NCBI GenBank assembly: GCA_037721215.1
Contig: JBBJNV010000007.1
Location: 62,001-126,000, forward strand
Source of the DNA: Gemmatimonadaceae bacterium
GTDB taxonomy: Bacteria; Gemmatimonadota; Gemmatimonadetes; Gemmatimonadales; Gemmatimonadaceae
Direction: 5' to 3'
DNA: 64,000 nucleotides
Positions 45,934 through 54,736 of the stretch are shown piece by piece; positions within the stretch are counted from its first letter, which is position 1, and every line of letters starts with the position of its first letter. The translations under genes were made by a program, and so were the position numbers. The notes below the pieces were generated by a model that had not been told where the DNA came from, searched no databases, and worked only from the letters and a program-made list of their open reading frames with translations.

Positions 45934-47241
45934 CTAGGCTGATTTCTTCCGCATGACGACGCGGAGCGGACTCCCCATGAATCCCCACGATTCCCGAAAT
46001 CCATTGTGCAGGTAGCGGATGTAATGCTCCTGAACAAGGTCTGGATTGTTTCCAAACACAGCGATCACGGGTGGGGTCGTCTCTACCTGAGTTGCGTAGT
46101 TTAGCTTCACCTCCCGTCCTGCCGCCTGGGGCGGTTGGCGTCGTGCGAGGAGCTCCTCCAGACGGGTGTTGACCTGCGAAGTCGATATCCGCTTCGCACG
46201 CTCTGCCTCTACCTGCAGCACCACTTCGAGAATCTTCGTAACCCGCTGGCCACTGGTGGCCGAGGTGAAAATGAAAGGCACGAACTTGAAGAAGGGCGCT
46301 TTCTCCCCTGCCTCCTTCTGGAACTTGAACGCCGAATTGGTCTCCTTCTCGGCGAGATCCCACTTGTTTACGACCACCATCAGCCCGCGGCCTGCCTCCC
46401 AGGCCAGCGCCGCAATTTTCAGATCCTGATTATGCAGGCCTTCCGTTGCATCGATCACAAGAATGCAGATGTCCGAGCGGTCGATAGCTCTGCGGGAGCG
46501 GAGCGAGGAATAAAATTCGATTCCATCGTCGACGCGCGCCTGGCGTCGCAGCCCCGCTGTGTCAACGAAAATGATGTCGCGGCCATGATATACCATGGGC
46601 GTATCGATCGCATCGCGCGTCGTTCCCGATACGTCGGAAACTACGAGCCGTTCTTCTCCGAGGATGCGGTTTACGATCGATGACTTGCCGACGTTCGGCC
46701 GCCCGATCACAGCCACTCTCAGCGCCTCGGTCGCCTCTTCCACGACCTCCGGGATTCTCTCGACAACGACATCGAGCAGATCTCCCGAATTCTTTCCGTT
46801 AGTCGCTGAAACCGGTACTGGATCACCAGCGCCGAGTGAATAGAACTCGTAGAAGTCGGTCGACTCGGGCACGTCCACCTTGTTGGCGACAAGCACCCAG
46901 GGCTTCTGCGCTTCCCGCAGCAGATCGACGACGCGTGAATCGCTCGGGTGCAGTCCTGCTTTCGCATCGACAACCAGCATCATCAGGTCGGCCTCCCCAA
47001 TCGCTTCGATCACCTGTCGACGGATCTCGACATCCATCGGCACGCGGGGATCATCGGTAAGGCCGCCAGTGTCGACAAGCCAGAACTGACGGCCGTTCCA
47101 GTCAGCCCGCGCGAAGTGGCGGTCACGGGTCGTGCCGGCTTCCTCACTGACAATAGCGCTGTAATCGCCGACAATCCGATTGAAGAGGGCTGATTTTCCG
47201 ACGTTGGGCCGGCCTACGATCGCGACAACGGGAATGTTCAC
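45934..47241 (-). CDS. der: Ribosome biogenesis GTPase Der
   Basis: Encodes 435 residues with two tandem GTPase domains. The first P-loop is GRPNVGKSALFNR near residue 10 with DTGG near 57, the second GRPNVGKSSIVNR near 180 with DTAGL near 227, and NKWD near 290. A C-terminal KH-like domain ends in basic residues. It acts in 50S subunit maturation. Its start overlaps the stop of the DUF512 gene. Confidence 0.97.
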   Translation of the reverse strand: MNIPVVAIVGRPNVGKSALFNRIVGDYSAIVSEEAGTTRDRHFARADWNGRQFWLVDTGGLTDDPRVPMDVEIRRQVIEAIGEADLMMLVVDAKAGLHPSDSRVVDLLREAQKPWVLVANKVDVPESTDFYEFYSLGAGDPVPVSATNGKNSGDLLDVVVERIPEVVEEATEALRVAVIGRPNVGKSSIVNRILGEERLVVSDVSGTTRDAIDTPMVYHGRDIIFVDTAGLRRQARVDDGIEFYSSLRSRRAIDRSDICILVIDATEGLHNQDLKIAALAWEAGRGLMVVVNKWDLAEKETNSAFKFQKEAGEKAPFFKFVPFIFTSATSGQRVTKILEVVLQVEAERAKRISTSQVNTRLEELLARRQPPQAAGREVKLNYATQVETTPPVIAVFGNNPDLVQEHYIRYLHNGFRESWGFMGSPLRVVMRKKSA

Positions 47242-48524
47242 GCTGCGACCGCCAGATGCTGTGTACTCAAAATGTCGATGAAATCGTATGAAGGGAAAAC
47301 CGGCATCGGCAGCCGGTTGCGGAGCTCATCGAAGACGATGTCGTCGAGAAATATTCGGTCCTCGTTGATGGACTCTGCGGGGATGAGCGCAATGTCCAGA
47401 TCACCGCGAGACGCAAGTGCGCGCTCGATATCGGCGCCGACGAGAAGGCCGGCGGTCGTGATCGTCGGGCCAAAAAGCGAGTTTTCGGTCTCGATAATCT
47501 CGAAGGCGGCGCCCGTCGCCAGAGTCAGGTGCTCGACGATGCCGGGCATGATGGACGTCATCGCCATTCCGGTGACGATGCCTATCCGTACGCCATCGAG
47601 CCGCGGAAGCCCAATAAGCCCCAGCCTCACCCGGTCTCTCAGCGACGTTATCGACCCAATTCCGTTTTCAATCTGCGCGAACTCGCCATAGTGGCTTGCA
47701 TCTGGAAGCTCCTGACCAGCGAGCAGATATAGCTCGTCCGATCCGAACACCCAGGTGTCTCCACGTTCCCGCTCCCCGCGCCTGCTCCAGTTTCCGACCT
47801 GTTCCAGAAGTGTTGTGGCGCTGAGGGCGTCCATTCCCTGCCCGCTGTAGAGATGCGAAAACTGCGTCAATCCCACCGGCACCACGGCCGCGGACAGGAC
47901 CGCCTCGCCGAGGTTCCACAAATCGGAAAGGGATTCTTCGAGAACCGCACCATCGTTCAAACCGGGAACCACAACCATCTGACAGTGAAACTGGATGCCG
48001 CCGCGAGCGAGGCGGGTCAGCTGCTCGACGATGTTCGGCACCCGCGGATTGTTCAGTAGAACCTTGCGAGCTTCCCAGTTGGTCGCATGAACAGACACAT
48101 ATAGCGGCGAGAGACGATACTCCAGAATTCGGGCGATGTCCCGATCTTTGACATTGGACAGCGTGGCAAAGTTCCCATACGTGAAGGAGAGCCGATAATC
48201 GTCGTCGCGGATGTAGAGATTCCGCCGCAAGCCCGGGGGCAGGCCTTCAATGAAGCAGAACTCGCATCGATTTGCGCACCGACGCACATTCGGCGGCTCG
48301 AGTGCAACGCCCAGCGATTCACCGTCCGGACGCGCGATCTCGAAGACGATCTCATCGCCGTCCGGTTGCCTGGCCTCGATGACCAACTCATCATCGGCTG
48401 TAAGAAATTCCCAATCGAGAAAGTCGAGCAACGCGCGTCCGTTCACCGACCTGAACTCCGTGCCGGCAACCACTCCGATCTCTTCAGCGATACTGCCTGC
48501 TTCAACCCGCGACACTCGTACCAT
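47238..48524 (-). CDS. DUF512-family radical SAM protein with N-terminal PDZ
   Basis: Encodes 428 residues. A PDZ-like domain (about 1-60) precedes a radical SAM cluster motif C83, C87, C90 (CANRCEFC), then FIEGLPPGLRRNLYIRDDDYR and the DUF512 region (from about residue 220). The function of the family is unknown; it is widespread and often beside der, as here. No Shine-Dalgarno sequence precedes ATG 48524 and the promoter at 48534-48561 would give an almost leaderless mRNA. It is the first gene of a ten-gene operon. Confidence 0.88.
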   Translation of the reverse strand: MVRVSRVEAGSIAEEIGVVAGTEFRSVNGRALLDFLDWEFLTADDELVIEARQPDGDEIVFEIARPDGESLGVALEPPNVRRCANRCEFCFIEGLPPGLRRNLYIRDDDYRLSFTYGNFATLSNVKDRDIARILEYRLSPLYVSVHATNWEARKVLLNNPRVPNIVEQLTRLARGGIQFHCQMVVVPGLNDGAVLEESLSDLWNLGEAVLSAAVVPVGLTQFSHLYSGQGMDALSATTLLEQVGNWSRRGERERGDTWVFGSDELYLLAGQELPDASHYGEFAQIENGIGSITSLRDRVRLGLIGLPRLDGVRIGIVTGMAMTSIMPGIVEHLTLATGAAFEIIETENSLFGPTITTAGLLVGADIERALASRGDLDIALIPAESINEDRIFLDDIVFDELRNRLPMPVFPSYDFIDILSTQHLAVAA

Positions 48525-48533
48525 AGCTAAAGT

Positions 48534-48561
48534 AATTTAGAGACTGCCTCGCGGAAATCAA
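48534..48561 (-). promoter_or_regulatory. Promoter of the DUF512-der-plsY-gpsA operon
   Basis: On the minus strand TTGATT (48561-48556) and TAAATT (48539-48534) are separated by 16 bp, each matching four of six consensus bases. The -10 ends nine bases before the ATG at 48524, so the transcript would begin only two or three bases upstream of the start codon. Confidence 0.45.
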
Positions 48562-48580
48562 GGAAACATCGGTGCTTAGC

Positions 48581-50407
48581 TCATTGCACAGGAGCCGTGG
48601 CCGCAAGGGTTTCCAGCAGCTTGCGGGCCCGTTCCTCGGTAAACCCCAGCACCTTGGCGATCGTCTCCGGCCCCGCATCCCGAACGCCCTGGACGCTGCC
48701 GAATTCCTGAAGGAGGCGGCGGCGTTTCACGGGCCCGATGCCCGGCACTTCGAGCAACGCCGAAGTCACTGTCCGCATAGTTCGCCGCTTTCGGTTATAT
48801 GTGATCGCAAATCGATGCGCTTCGTCTCTGAGCTGCTGCAGCAGCCTCAACGCTGTCGATCTGCGAGACATTCGAATTGAATCCTGCCGTCCCCACACAA
48901 ATACTTCTTCCTCACGCTTCGCGAGACTGATGAGCGGCATGTCTCCGAGACCAAGCGGAACGAGGGCTTCGTGCGCCGCTGACAACTGGCCCTTGCCACC
49001 GTCAATAACAATCAGATCGGGCAAGGTTTTCTCGTCCGTGATTCGCCGCTGGAAGTAACGCGAGACGACTTCCCGCATCGACGCGAAGTCATCCGTTCCC
49101 TCCACAGTTTTCACTTTGAACTTTCGATACTCGGCGCGCTTTGCCCTTCCGTTTTCAAACCAGACCAGAGAGCCGACGGTGTCTGTACCCTGCGCTGTCG
49201 AAATGTCAAAGCATACCATTGCGCGAGGGAGCTTCTGCAACGATAGCTCCCGGCTCAACTCGTAGACCGGATCGGCAGCTCTGGTTCCCGCTTCGTGGTG
49301 GCTTGCGAGGCGCTGCTCTTCCAGGAGGTGTCTGGCATTCTGTTGGGCCAGGTCCACCAGCTCCCGGCGCGGGCCTCGCTGAGGAACATGCACCCGCGTT
49401 TCACCGAGCGTCTGTTCGAGCACCTCGCGGTCGTCAAAATCGAATGGTACGAGGAGATCGCGGGCACGCTCACGGAGGGGCACATAGGTGAGCGCCAGAT
49501 ACGCGGAGAGCGCGGTGGTATCCTCTTCCCCGTCGAGATTTTCCAGAAAGCGATGCTCCCGGGATAGCAGCTTCCCGGAACGGACCCTCAGCAGAGTGAC
49601 ACAAGCGTCGCCGGCGTCCCTGGCGTACCCGATGACATCACGGTCGCCGCCTTCGACCTCGAGCACCACGGTCGGCTCCTCCATCCTTTCAATATGCGCA
49701 AGTGCGTCGCGAAGCTCGCCGGCTCTTTCGAAATCAAGTGACTCCGCTGCGAGCTCCATCCGTTCGCGAACCCGCCGTACGACCTCCCCGGGCTTGCCGT
49801 CGAGGAAAAGAAGCACTTCATCGATCATCGAGCGGTATTCAGGCTGGCTTTGCGCAAGGATGCACGGCGCCTTGCACCTTTTTATGGAGTAGTCGAGACA
49901 CGGCCGCTCGGGCATTTCGCGCGGCATGTCATAGTTGCAGGAACGGACGGTAAAAATGCGCTTGACGACGTTGAGCGCCCGCCGCATCGAACCCACATCA
50001 GTGTACGGCCCAAAGTATCTGGCCCCGTCGTTCTGTAACTGGCGCGTGACGTACACCCTCGGGAAGCTTTCCTGAATCGTGACTTTTATGTACGGATACG
50101 ACTTGTCGTCACGAAGTGCGATGTTGAATCGCGGCCGGTATTCCTTGATCAGATTTGCTTCGAGGATCAACGCGTGGGCTTCAGTCGGGACGACGATCGT
50201 CTCCACGTCAGCAATCTGATTGACGAGGTGTCGCGTTTTTGGGCTGCCCACGTGATCAGAGCCGAAATAGCTTCGAACGCGCGAGCGAAGTTTCTTGGCC
50301 TTGCCCACGTACAACGTGGTTCCGTCTCCCGACTTCCAGAGGTACACGCCGGGGCCGTCAGGCAGGTGTGGCAGTTTCCTCGCGACGCTATCCGGGATCG
50401 ACCTCAT
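48581..50407 (-). CDS. uvrC: Excinuclease ABC subunit C
   Basis: Encodes 608 residues. The GIY-YIG nuclease (DGPGVYLWKSGDG, TLYVGKAKKLRSR) is at residues 17-45, the UVR/UvrB-binding helix lies near 205-235, the RNase H-like nuclease has CFDISTAQGTDTVGS near 395 and VIDGGKGQL near 470, and the paired HhH region ends in LLEVPGIGPVKRRRLL near 560. It makes both incisions in nucleotide excision repair. AAGG touches the ATG directly, so no spaced ribosome-binding site exists. It seems to be a single-gene unit. Confidence 0.96.
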   Translation of the reverse strand: MRSIPDSVARKLPHLPDGPGVYLWKSGDGTTLYVGKAKKLRSRVRSYFGSDHVGSPKTRHLVNQIADVETIVVPTEAHALILEANLIKEYRPRFNIALRDDKSYPYIKVTIQESFPRVYVTRQLQNDGARYFGPYTDVGSMRRALNVVKRIFTVRSCNYDMPREMPERPCLDYSIKRCKAPCILAQSQPEYRSMIDEVLLFLDGKPGEVVRRVRERMELAAESLDFERAGELRDALAHIERMEEPTVVLEVEGGDRDVIGYARDAGDACVTLLRVRSGKLLSREHRFLENLDGEEDTTALSAYLALTYVPLRERARDLLVPFDFDDREVLEQTLGETRVHVPQRGPRRELVDLAQQNARHLLEEQRLASHHEAGTRAADPVYELSRELSLQKLPRAMVCFDISTAQGTDTVGSLVWFENGRAKRAEYRKFKVKTVEGTDDFASMREVVSRYFQRRITDEKTLPDLIVIDGGKGQLSAAHEALVPLGLGDMPLISLAKREEEVFVWGRQDSIRMSRRSTALRLLQQLRDEAHRFAITYNRKRRTMRTVTSALLEVPGIGPVKRRRLLQEFGSVQGVRDAGPETIAKVLGFTEERARKLLETLAATAPVQ

Positions 50408-50412
50408 CCTTA

Positions 50413-50418
50413 ATTATA
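50413..50418 (-). promoter_or_regulatory. Perfect -10 box giving a probable leaderless uvrC mRNA
   Basis: TATAAT on the minus strand (50418-50413) lies only five bases before the uvrC ATG at 50407. A transcript starting six or seven bases after the box would begin at the start codon itself. No convincing -35 hexamer and no extended -10 are present. Confidence 0.5.
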
Positions 50419-50451
50419 CCTTCAGTGGCGAGCGCCGTTCGGTGCTCCCGT

Positions 50452-52020
50452 CTACAGCTTGCGGCGGATTCGCCCGGTAAGTGACACTGCCTCAGGTACA
50501 CCTATGAGGGTAGTGATCAACAGATAGGAAAGGCCATAGGATGTAAGAATCACGAGTGCTATCCATACCGTGTGGCGGCCGTCCAGGCCGAGCTTGAAGC
50601 CCCATCCGATGGCGGCGGACGCGAGGGCTGCCAGCCAGAGTTTTATCGTGAATGCGGCCGGTATGGACGTTTTTCCAATCCGCCTGGTCATCTCCCGGCG
50701 GAGAAGATAGAATTCGGCCCAGCCGGATATGCCGGACGCCGCCGTGAGGAAGGCGACCCCCCAGCGCGGATTCAGTCCAAGCCATCCTGGAAGGTAAAGG
50801 GCAGCGATGTATCCAAGCACGCAATTGAGAGTCACCCGAACAACCGCGTACCGAAGCGGCGTGCGTGTATCCCGCAAAGCATAAAAGGTCGATGAGTAAA
50901 GGCGGCCCCAGGTTGAAGCAAGCAGGCCGATTGTCGATCCGGCAAGAATCTGCCATATCCAGACGCTGTCGCTGCGCGTGAACCGCCCCGACTCGTAAAG
51001 CGCTGCCGAGACGACGTCGCCGAGGGCGAGAAAAGCTATCACGGACGGGATTATGAAAAACGCAATTCGCTCGAGGCCACCATCGAGTCTGCCGCGAAGA
51101 TACGTCGAAATTTCCTCCATGGTCCCGGTGGCGCTCGCCATCATTGGAAGCTCTGCCGCTGACACTGCCATGCCGAAGAGGCTGACCGGAAGGGTGTAAA
51201 GCACCTGTGCATAAGCGAGGGTAGCGACCGCGCCCGTCGGCAGCCAGCTCGCAATGAAGGAATCGATGAACGCGGATATCTGCACGACGCCACGTCCCAC
51301 GAAGGTCGGCAGAAATGTGCGAGACACGTTTTGGAAGCTCTCACTTCGAAAGTTCAGGCTGGGCCGAAGTCGTCTTACCAGTCTGAGAACGAACGGAATC
51401 TGAACGCCGAACTGCAAAGCGCTTCCCACCACCGACGCCCAGGCAAGGATCTGGGCGAGACGCGGCAGCGCGGTTCCGGCGCCGTACCAGAGCAGCGTCC
51501 CGATCATCACCAGATTCCACATTACCGGAGCTGTATAGCTCACGAAAAACCTGCGATGGCTGTTGAGAATTCCCAGACACCACGCAGAAAACACGAGCAA
51601 CCCCGCCCCGGGGAAAAAAATCCTCGTCAATTGAACAGTGAGCTCGCGCTTTTCGCCGCTGAAGCCGGGGGCGATTGTACCGACGAGGGCCGGCGCTAGC
51701 AGCACTCCTGTCAGAACAAGGACAGCCGAAACGAGCGCCAGAGCTGCGATCACAGTTCCGGCCAGCCTGCCCGCCTCTTCTTCCTTCTCGCGTGCTATCA
51801 GCCCTGCATACTCCGGAATGAAGGACGCCGACAGCACACCTTCGCCAAACATATTCTGGAGAAAATTCGGTATCCTGAAGGCCGCATTGAATGCATCGGC
51901 GGCGATCGACGTACCGAAGTAGTAGGCAAAGACTTTTTGACGGACGAGGCCGGCAATACGGCTCAGAAAAATGCCTGCGCCGACGAGAAACGCAGCGCTG
52001 CGGGATCGGTCGGCGCTCAT
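50452..52020 (-). CDS. murJ: Lipid II flippase MurJ
   Basis: Encodes 522 residues with about 14 membrane helices. The family motifs SRIAGLVRQKVFAYYFG near residue 20, DAFNAAFRIPNFLQNMFGEG near 42, and ASFIPEYAG near 64 are clear. It flips lipid II for peptidoglycan assembly. ATG overlaps the bshC stop by four bases. Last gene of the 52-64 kb superoperon; uvrC follows 44 bp later with its own -10 box. Confidence 0.95.
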   Translation of the reverse strand: MSADRSRSAAFLVGAGIFLSRIAGLVRQKVFAYYFGTSIAADAFNAAFRIPNFLQNMFGEGVLSASFIPEYAGLIAREKEEEAGRLAGTVIAALALVSAVLVLTGVLLAPALVGTIAPGFSGEKRELTVQLTRIFFPGAGLLVFSAWCLGILNSHRRFFVSYTAPVMWNLVMIGTLLWYGAGTALPRLAQILAWASVVGSALQFGVQIPFVLRLVRRLRPSLNFRSESFQNVSRTFLPTFVGRGVVQISAFIDSFIASWLPTGAVATLAYAQVLYTLPVSLFGMAVSAAELPMMASATGTMEEISTYLRGRLDGGLERIAFFIIPSVIAFLALGDVVSAALYESGRFTRSDSVWIWQILAGSTIGLLASTWGRLYSSTFYALRDTRTPLRYAVVRVTLNCVLGYIAALYLPGWLGLNPRWGVAFLTAASGISGWAEFYLLRREMTRRIGKTSIPAAFTIKLWLAALASAAIGWGFKLGLDGRHTVWIALVILTSYGLSYLLITTLIGVPEAVSLTGRIRRKL

Positions 52021-53549
52021 GCCAGAGCGATCGCGTGCGGCTCGATCTCCCGCATTACCTCATGAATCAGTGTCTCCCCGTGCCGCGCGAGCAGCGGGAC
52101 GATGTTGAGTGATCGCTCCTGAACAGCGTCGAGTGGAAAAAGTGCAGCCCTGGCCGAGGCAACGTCGGTCAGATCGGCATTGCCACGTCGTTTTACGGCG
52201 GCGGCATACCGGCGCTCGAGTCGATCGATCTGTCGCGCAACGTTGTGCCTGAGCCCCTGGACAACCCGCGACGGTACCAGCCCTGACCCTTCAGCGGCAA
52301 CGATCGCATCGGCAGCTGATTGTATGGACTCCCTTATATTATCCAGGCTGCTCCTGAGCTCTGGTGGCAGCGACGCGCGCGCCATTTTTGTTGTCGCCGC
52401 GTGCGGGTCGCGCAGATCATCGATCGACAGGCCATGTTTTTCGAGAATGCGATCTATCCGTGGCTCGACGACCATCCCGGCCCATCGGGGAACGACGAGC
52501 GGTACCGGAGTATCCAGTGCCTCTGCAACCGCGGATATCTGAGCGAAGTAGGCGATCTCCGCCGGTCCGCCTACATACGCAACTGTCGGGATGATGGAGC
52601 GCTCGACGATAGGCCTCAGCAGTACGTTGGGTCCGAGATTGCGCAGGTCTGTTGCCGTGGCCGCGGCGTCTGCCGCGCGTGTCGTCACGCGGTTCCGGTT
52701 GCCATCCTTCTCTCGGAACACCAGGCTCCTGCCCTTTACCTGCCTGACTTGAACCGAGTGTCCAGCAGAAGTCAGTTCAGCAGTCCGTGATTCCAGCGCT
52801 GATTCCACTGCGGTCGCCAGTCTCAATGCATCACGAACCACCGGCAAGGCAGCGGCTTTTGTTGCAGGGTGAGAAGCATCGACGACTGCGATTCCCAACG
52901 GGCTGAGGATCGACCTCAGCAGTGATAAATATGCGCCCCCAAGGGTCTGCGCCGGCGAATAGGCGCGACGTACGATGTCGAGAATGCCCGCGTGCGGTGC
53001 TGAGCCTGATGCGCTCGCCAGTTGGGCGAGCTGCTCGCTGACATCCCCGAGGGGCATCTCGCTGAGGGTGCTCCCGGTTTCAGGGAGCGTGTCGATGCCA
53101 ATTCTGAAAGCATGGTCGTGCAATGCAACGGCTGTCGACGCTGCCTCGAGGAAATCCGAGTCATCGGTTCCTGCCCAGAATATCGGAACGATCGCGCGGC
53201 CAGTCAGCGATTCGAGGTGATCGGCAAGAGCCAGGGCGGAGAGCGCCTTCCACCAGGTATACAGCGGCCCTCCGAACAGACCCGGCTGTTGTCCGGTCGT
53301 TACCGCAAACCCTGATTCCGCGGCGCGCTCGAGCCTTTGTGCAGCGACGCCTGTTGCACTCATCGCCGGCGCGATCGCCGATAGCCAGTCTCTGCCGACC
53401 AGCGACGCCCGCATCTCCTCGCCACGCCGTGTCCACTCGCGAGCGCCCGACGGACGCCTCACGTACCATTCGCTCACACCAACGCCGCTGATGGCCGGCT
53501 CTGTAAGCAACGTTCCGCGCAAGGGAGTGGAGACGACCCGGACACTCAC
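52017..53549 (-). CDS. bshC: BshC, putative bacillithiol synthase (cysteine-adding enzyme)
   Basis: Encodes 510 residues. The signature FAVTTGQQPGLFGGPLYTWWK (residues 80-100; core TGQQPGLFGGPLYT) and IPIFWAGTDDSDFLE-like VPIFWAGTDDSDF near 119 are typical of BshC, which adds cysteine to glucosaminyl-malate. A coiled region lies near 430-460. bshA and bshB are not in the window. ATG overlaps the stop of an upstream methyltransferase (ATGA), suggesting a shared thiol pathway. Confidence 0.92.
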   Translation of the reverse strand: MSVRVVSTPLRGTLLTEPAISGVGVSEWYVRRPSGAREWTRRGEEMRASLVGRDWLSAIAPAMSATGVAAQRLERAAESGFAVTTGQQPGLFGGPLYTWWKALSALALADHLESLTGRAIVPIFWAGTDDSDFLEAASTAVALHDHAFRIGIDTLPETGSTLSEMPLGDVSEQLAQLASASGSAPHAGILDIVRRAYSPAQTLGGAYLSLLRSILSPLGIAVVDASHPATKAAALPVVRDALRLATAVESALESRTAELTSAGHSVQVRQVKGRSLVFREKDGNRNRVTTRAADAAATATDLRNLGPNVLLRPIVERSIIPTVAYVGGPAEIAYFAQISAVAEALDTPVPLVVPRWAGMVVEPRIDRILEKHGLSIDDLRDPHAATTKMARASLPPELRSSLDNIRESIQSAADAIVAAEGSGLVPSRVVQGLRHNVARQIDRLERRYAAAVKRRGNADLTDVASARAALFPLDAVQERSLNIVPLLARHGETLIHEVMREIEPHAIALA

Positions 53550-54265
53550 TGGCGTTTACCGAAAATGATCACGCGTGGCGAATGACGCTGTAGCGGCGCG
53601 GCCATGTAGTCGCCATGACAACCGGTCACTTCGAAACCGGAGTCTGTCATCATGCGCGTCAGTTCTTCCGGCGTGAAAAGCCTGACGCGCTCTACGAATT
53701 TCCGCGCTTCGCCGCGGATTCTGATTGTCTTGACGACATAGCGCCCATCGTCGGTGATCTCCCTCGTCTGCTCGACGATCTTCCCATCGATGACTCGCTC
53801 ATCATATGGCACCAGATTGGTACGCACGCGCCCGGCGTTCAGAAAATCGATGACGAACGTACCGCCGTCGGCCGTCACTCTCGCTACTTCATCGAATACG
53901 AGACGGTGTTCCGCATCGGTCTCGAAATAACCGAAGCTGGTGAACAGATTGACGACGAGGTCGAAAGCACCGTTTGCAAACGGGAGAACCCGCATGTCCC
54001 CCCGTACGAACGAAGCGGGTGATTCTTCCTGTTTCGCAAGCCTCAGCAGAACTTCGGAAAGGTCGATGCCGAGGGTCCACCACCGGTCGGCAAGGGAGCG
54101 TGCGTGCCGTCCCGCGCCACACGCAACGTCCAATACCCGGTCTACCTCACGGCCGGCGACCGAGCGTTCGATGAGCTCGATTGCGTGCTCCGCTTCGGCT
54201 TCATCCCGATGCGGGTACAGCGCCACATAGTCCTCGCCGAACCATGATTCGAACCACTCAGACAT
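53546..54265 (-). CDS. SAM-dependent methyltransferase, candidate bacillithiol N-methyltransferase
   Basis: Encodes 239 residues, class I fold. Motif I is VLDVACGAGRHARSLAD near residue 43, the acidic loop GIDLSEVLL near 66, and FDLVVNLFTSFGYFE near 102, followed by the strand region FVIDFLNAGRVRTN. It resembles small-molecule methyltransferases. It overlaps bshC by four bases. In Chlorobium a methyltransferase (NmbA) makes N-methyl-bacillithiol, so the same role is a reasonable inference here; direct homology could not be tested. Confidence 0.8.
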   Translation of the reverse strand: MSEWFESWFGEDYVALYPHRDEAEAEHAIELIERSVAGREVDRVLDVACGAGRHARSLADRWWTLGIDLSEVLLRLAKQEESPASFVRGDMRVLPFANGAFDLVVNLFTSFGYFETDAEHRLVFDEVARVTADGGTFVIDFLNAGRVRTNLVPYDERVIDGKIVEQTREITDDGRYVVKTIRIRGEARKFVERVRLFTPEELTRMMTDSGFEVTGCHGDYMAAPLQRHSPRVIIFGKRQ

Positions 54266-54274
54266 CCGCGGCGT

Positions 54275-54736
54275 TCACTTGTGGTAAGGTTCTCCCCTGA
54301 TGATCGATCCTGCGCGATACAGCTGTTCGGCAAGGACCAGCCGCGCCAGTTCGTGCGCAAGCGTCCATGGCGCAAGCGACAACTTCGAGACCGACCGGCT
54401 GACCAGCGTATCCGGCAGCCCGAACGCGCCGCCGATTACGAAACCGATATCGCGCTCGGATTGGCGCTCGTTCATCAGCCATGAGGCGAAGGCTTCTGAC
54501 GTCATCGGTTGTCCGGCCGCATCGCATGCGACGACCCTGGTACCTGCAACGCGTTCCGCGAGCCGCTTTCCTTCGCGCTCGCGAACGACATCGGGTGAAA
54601 TTCCTGCCGCGCGCTCCTCCCGGACCTCATGGAATTCAAGCGGCCAATACCGCGCCGCCCGAGTTTCATATTCGTGAATCGCGGTCCCAAGGGCCGCATT
54701 TCGCGGTTTCCCAACCACCGCAACGACCATCCGCAT
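54275..54736 (-). CDS. rlmH: 23S rRNA pseudouridine-1915 N3-methyltransferase
   Basis: Encodes 153 residues, the usual RlmH length. The frame is open upstream, but ATG 54736 (TGATG overlap with the gdhA stop) gives the family N-terminus. SPOUT-fold features are FVIGGAFGLPD near residue 102 and the C-terminus SLAPWTLAHELARLVLAEQL followed by YRAGSIIRGEPYHK. It methylates pseudouridine 1915 in helix 69 of 23S rRNA. Confidence 0.96.
   Translation of the reverse strand: MRMVVAVVGKPRNAALGTAIHEYETRAARYWPLEFHEVREERAAGISPDVVREREGKRLAERVAGTRVVACDAAGQPMTSEAFASWLMNERQSERDIGFVIGGAFGLPDTLVSRSVSKLSLAPWTLAHELARLVLAEQLYRAGSIIRGEPYHK

Noticed and set aside
54236-54262. GATTCGAACC-like stretch near the start of the methyltransferase gene
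   Set aside because: No cloverleaf can be drawn; it is coding sequence for the N-terminus SEWFESWFGE.
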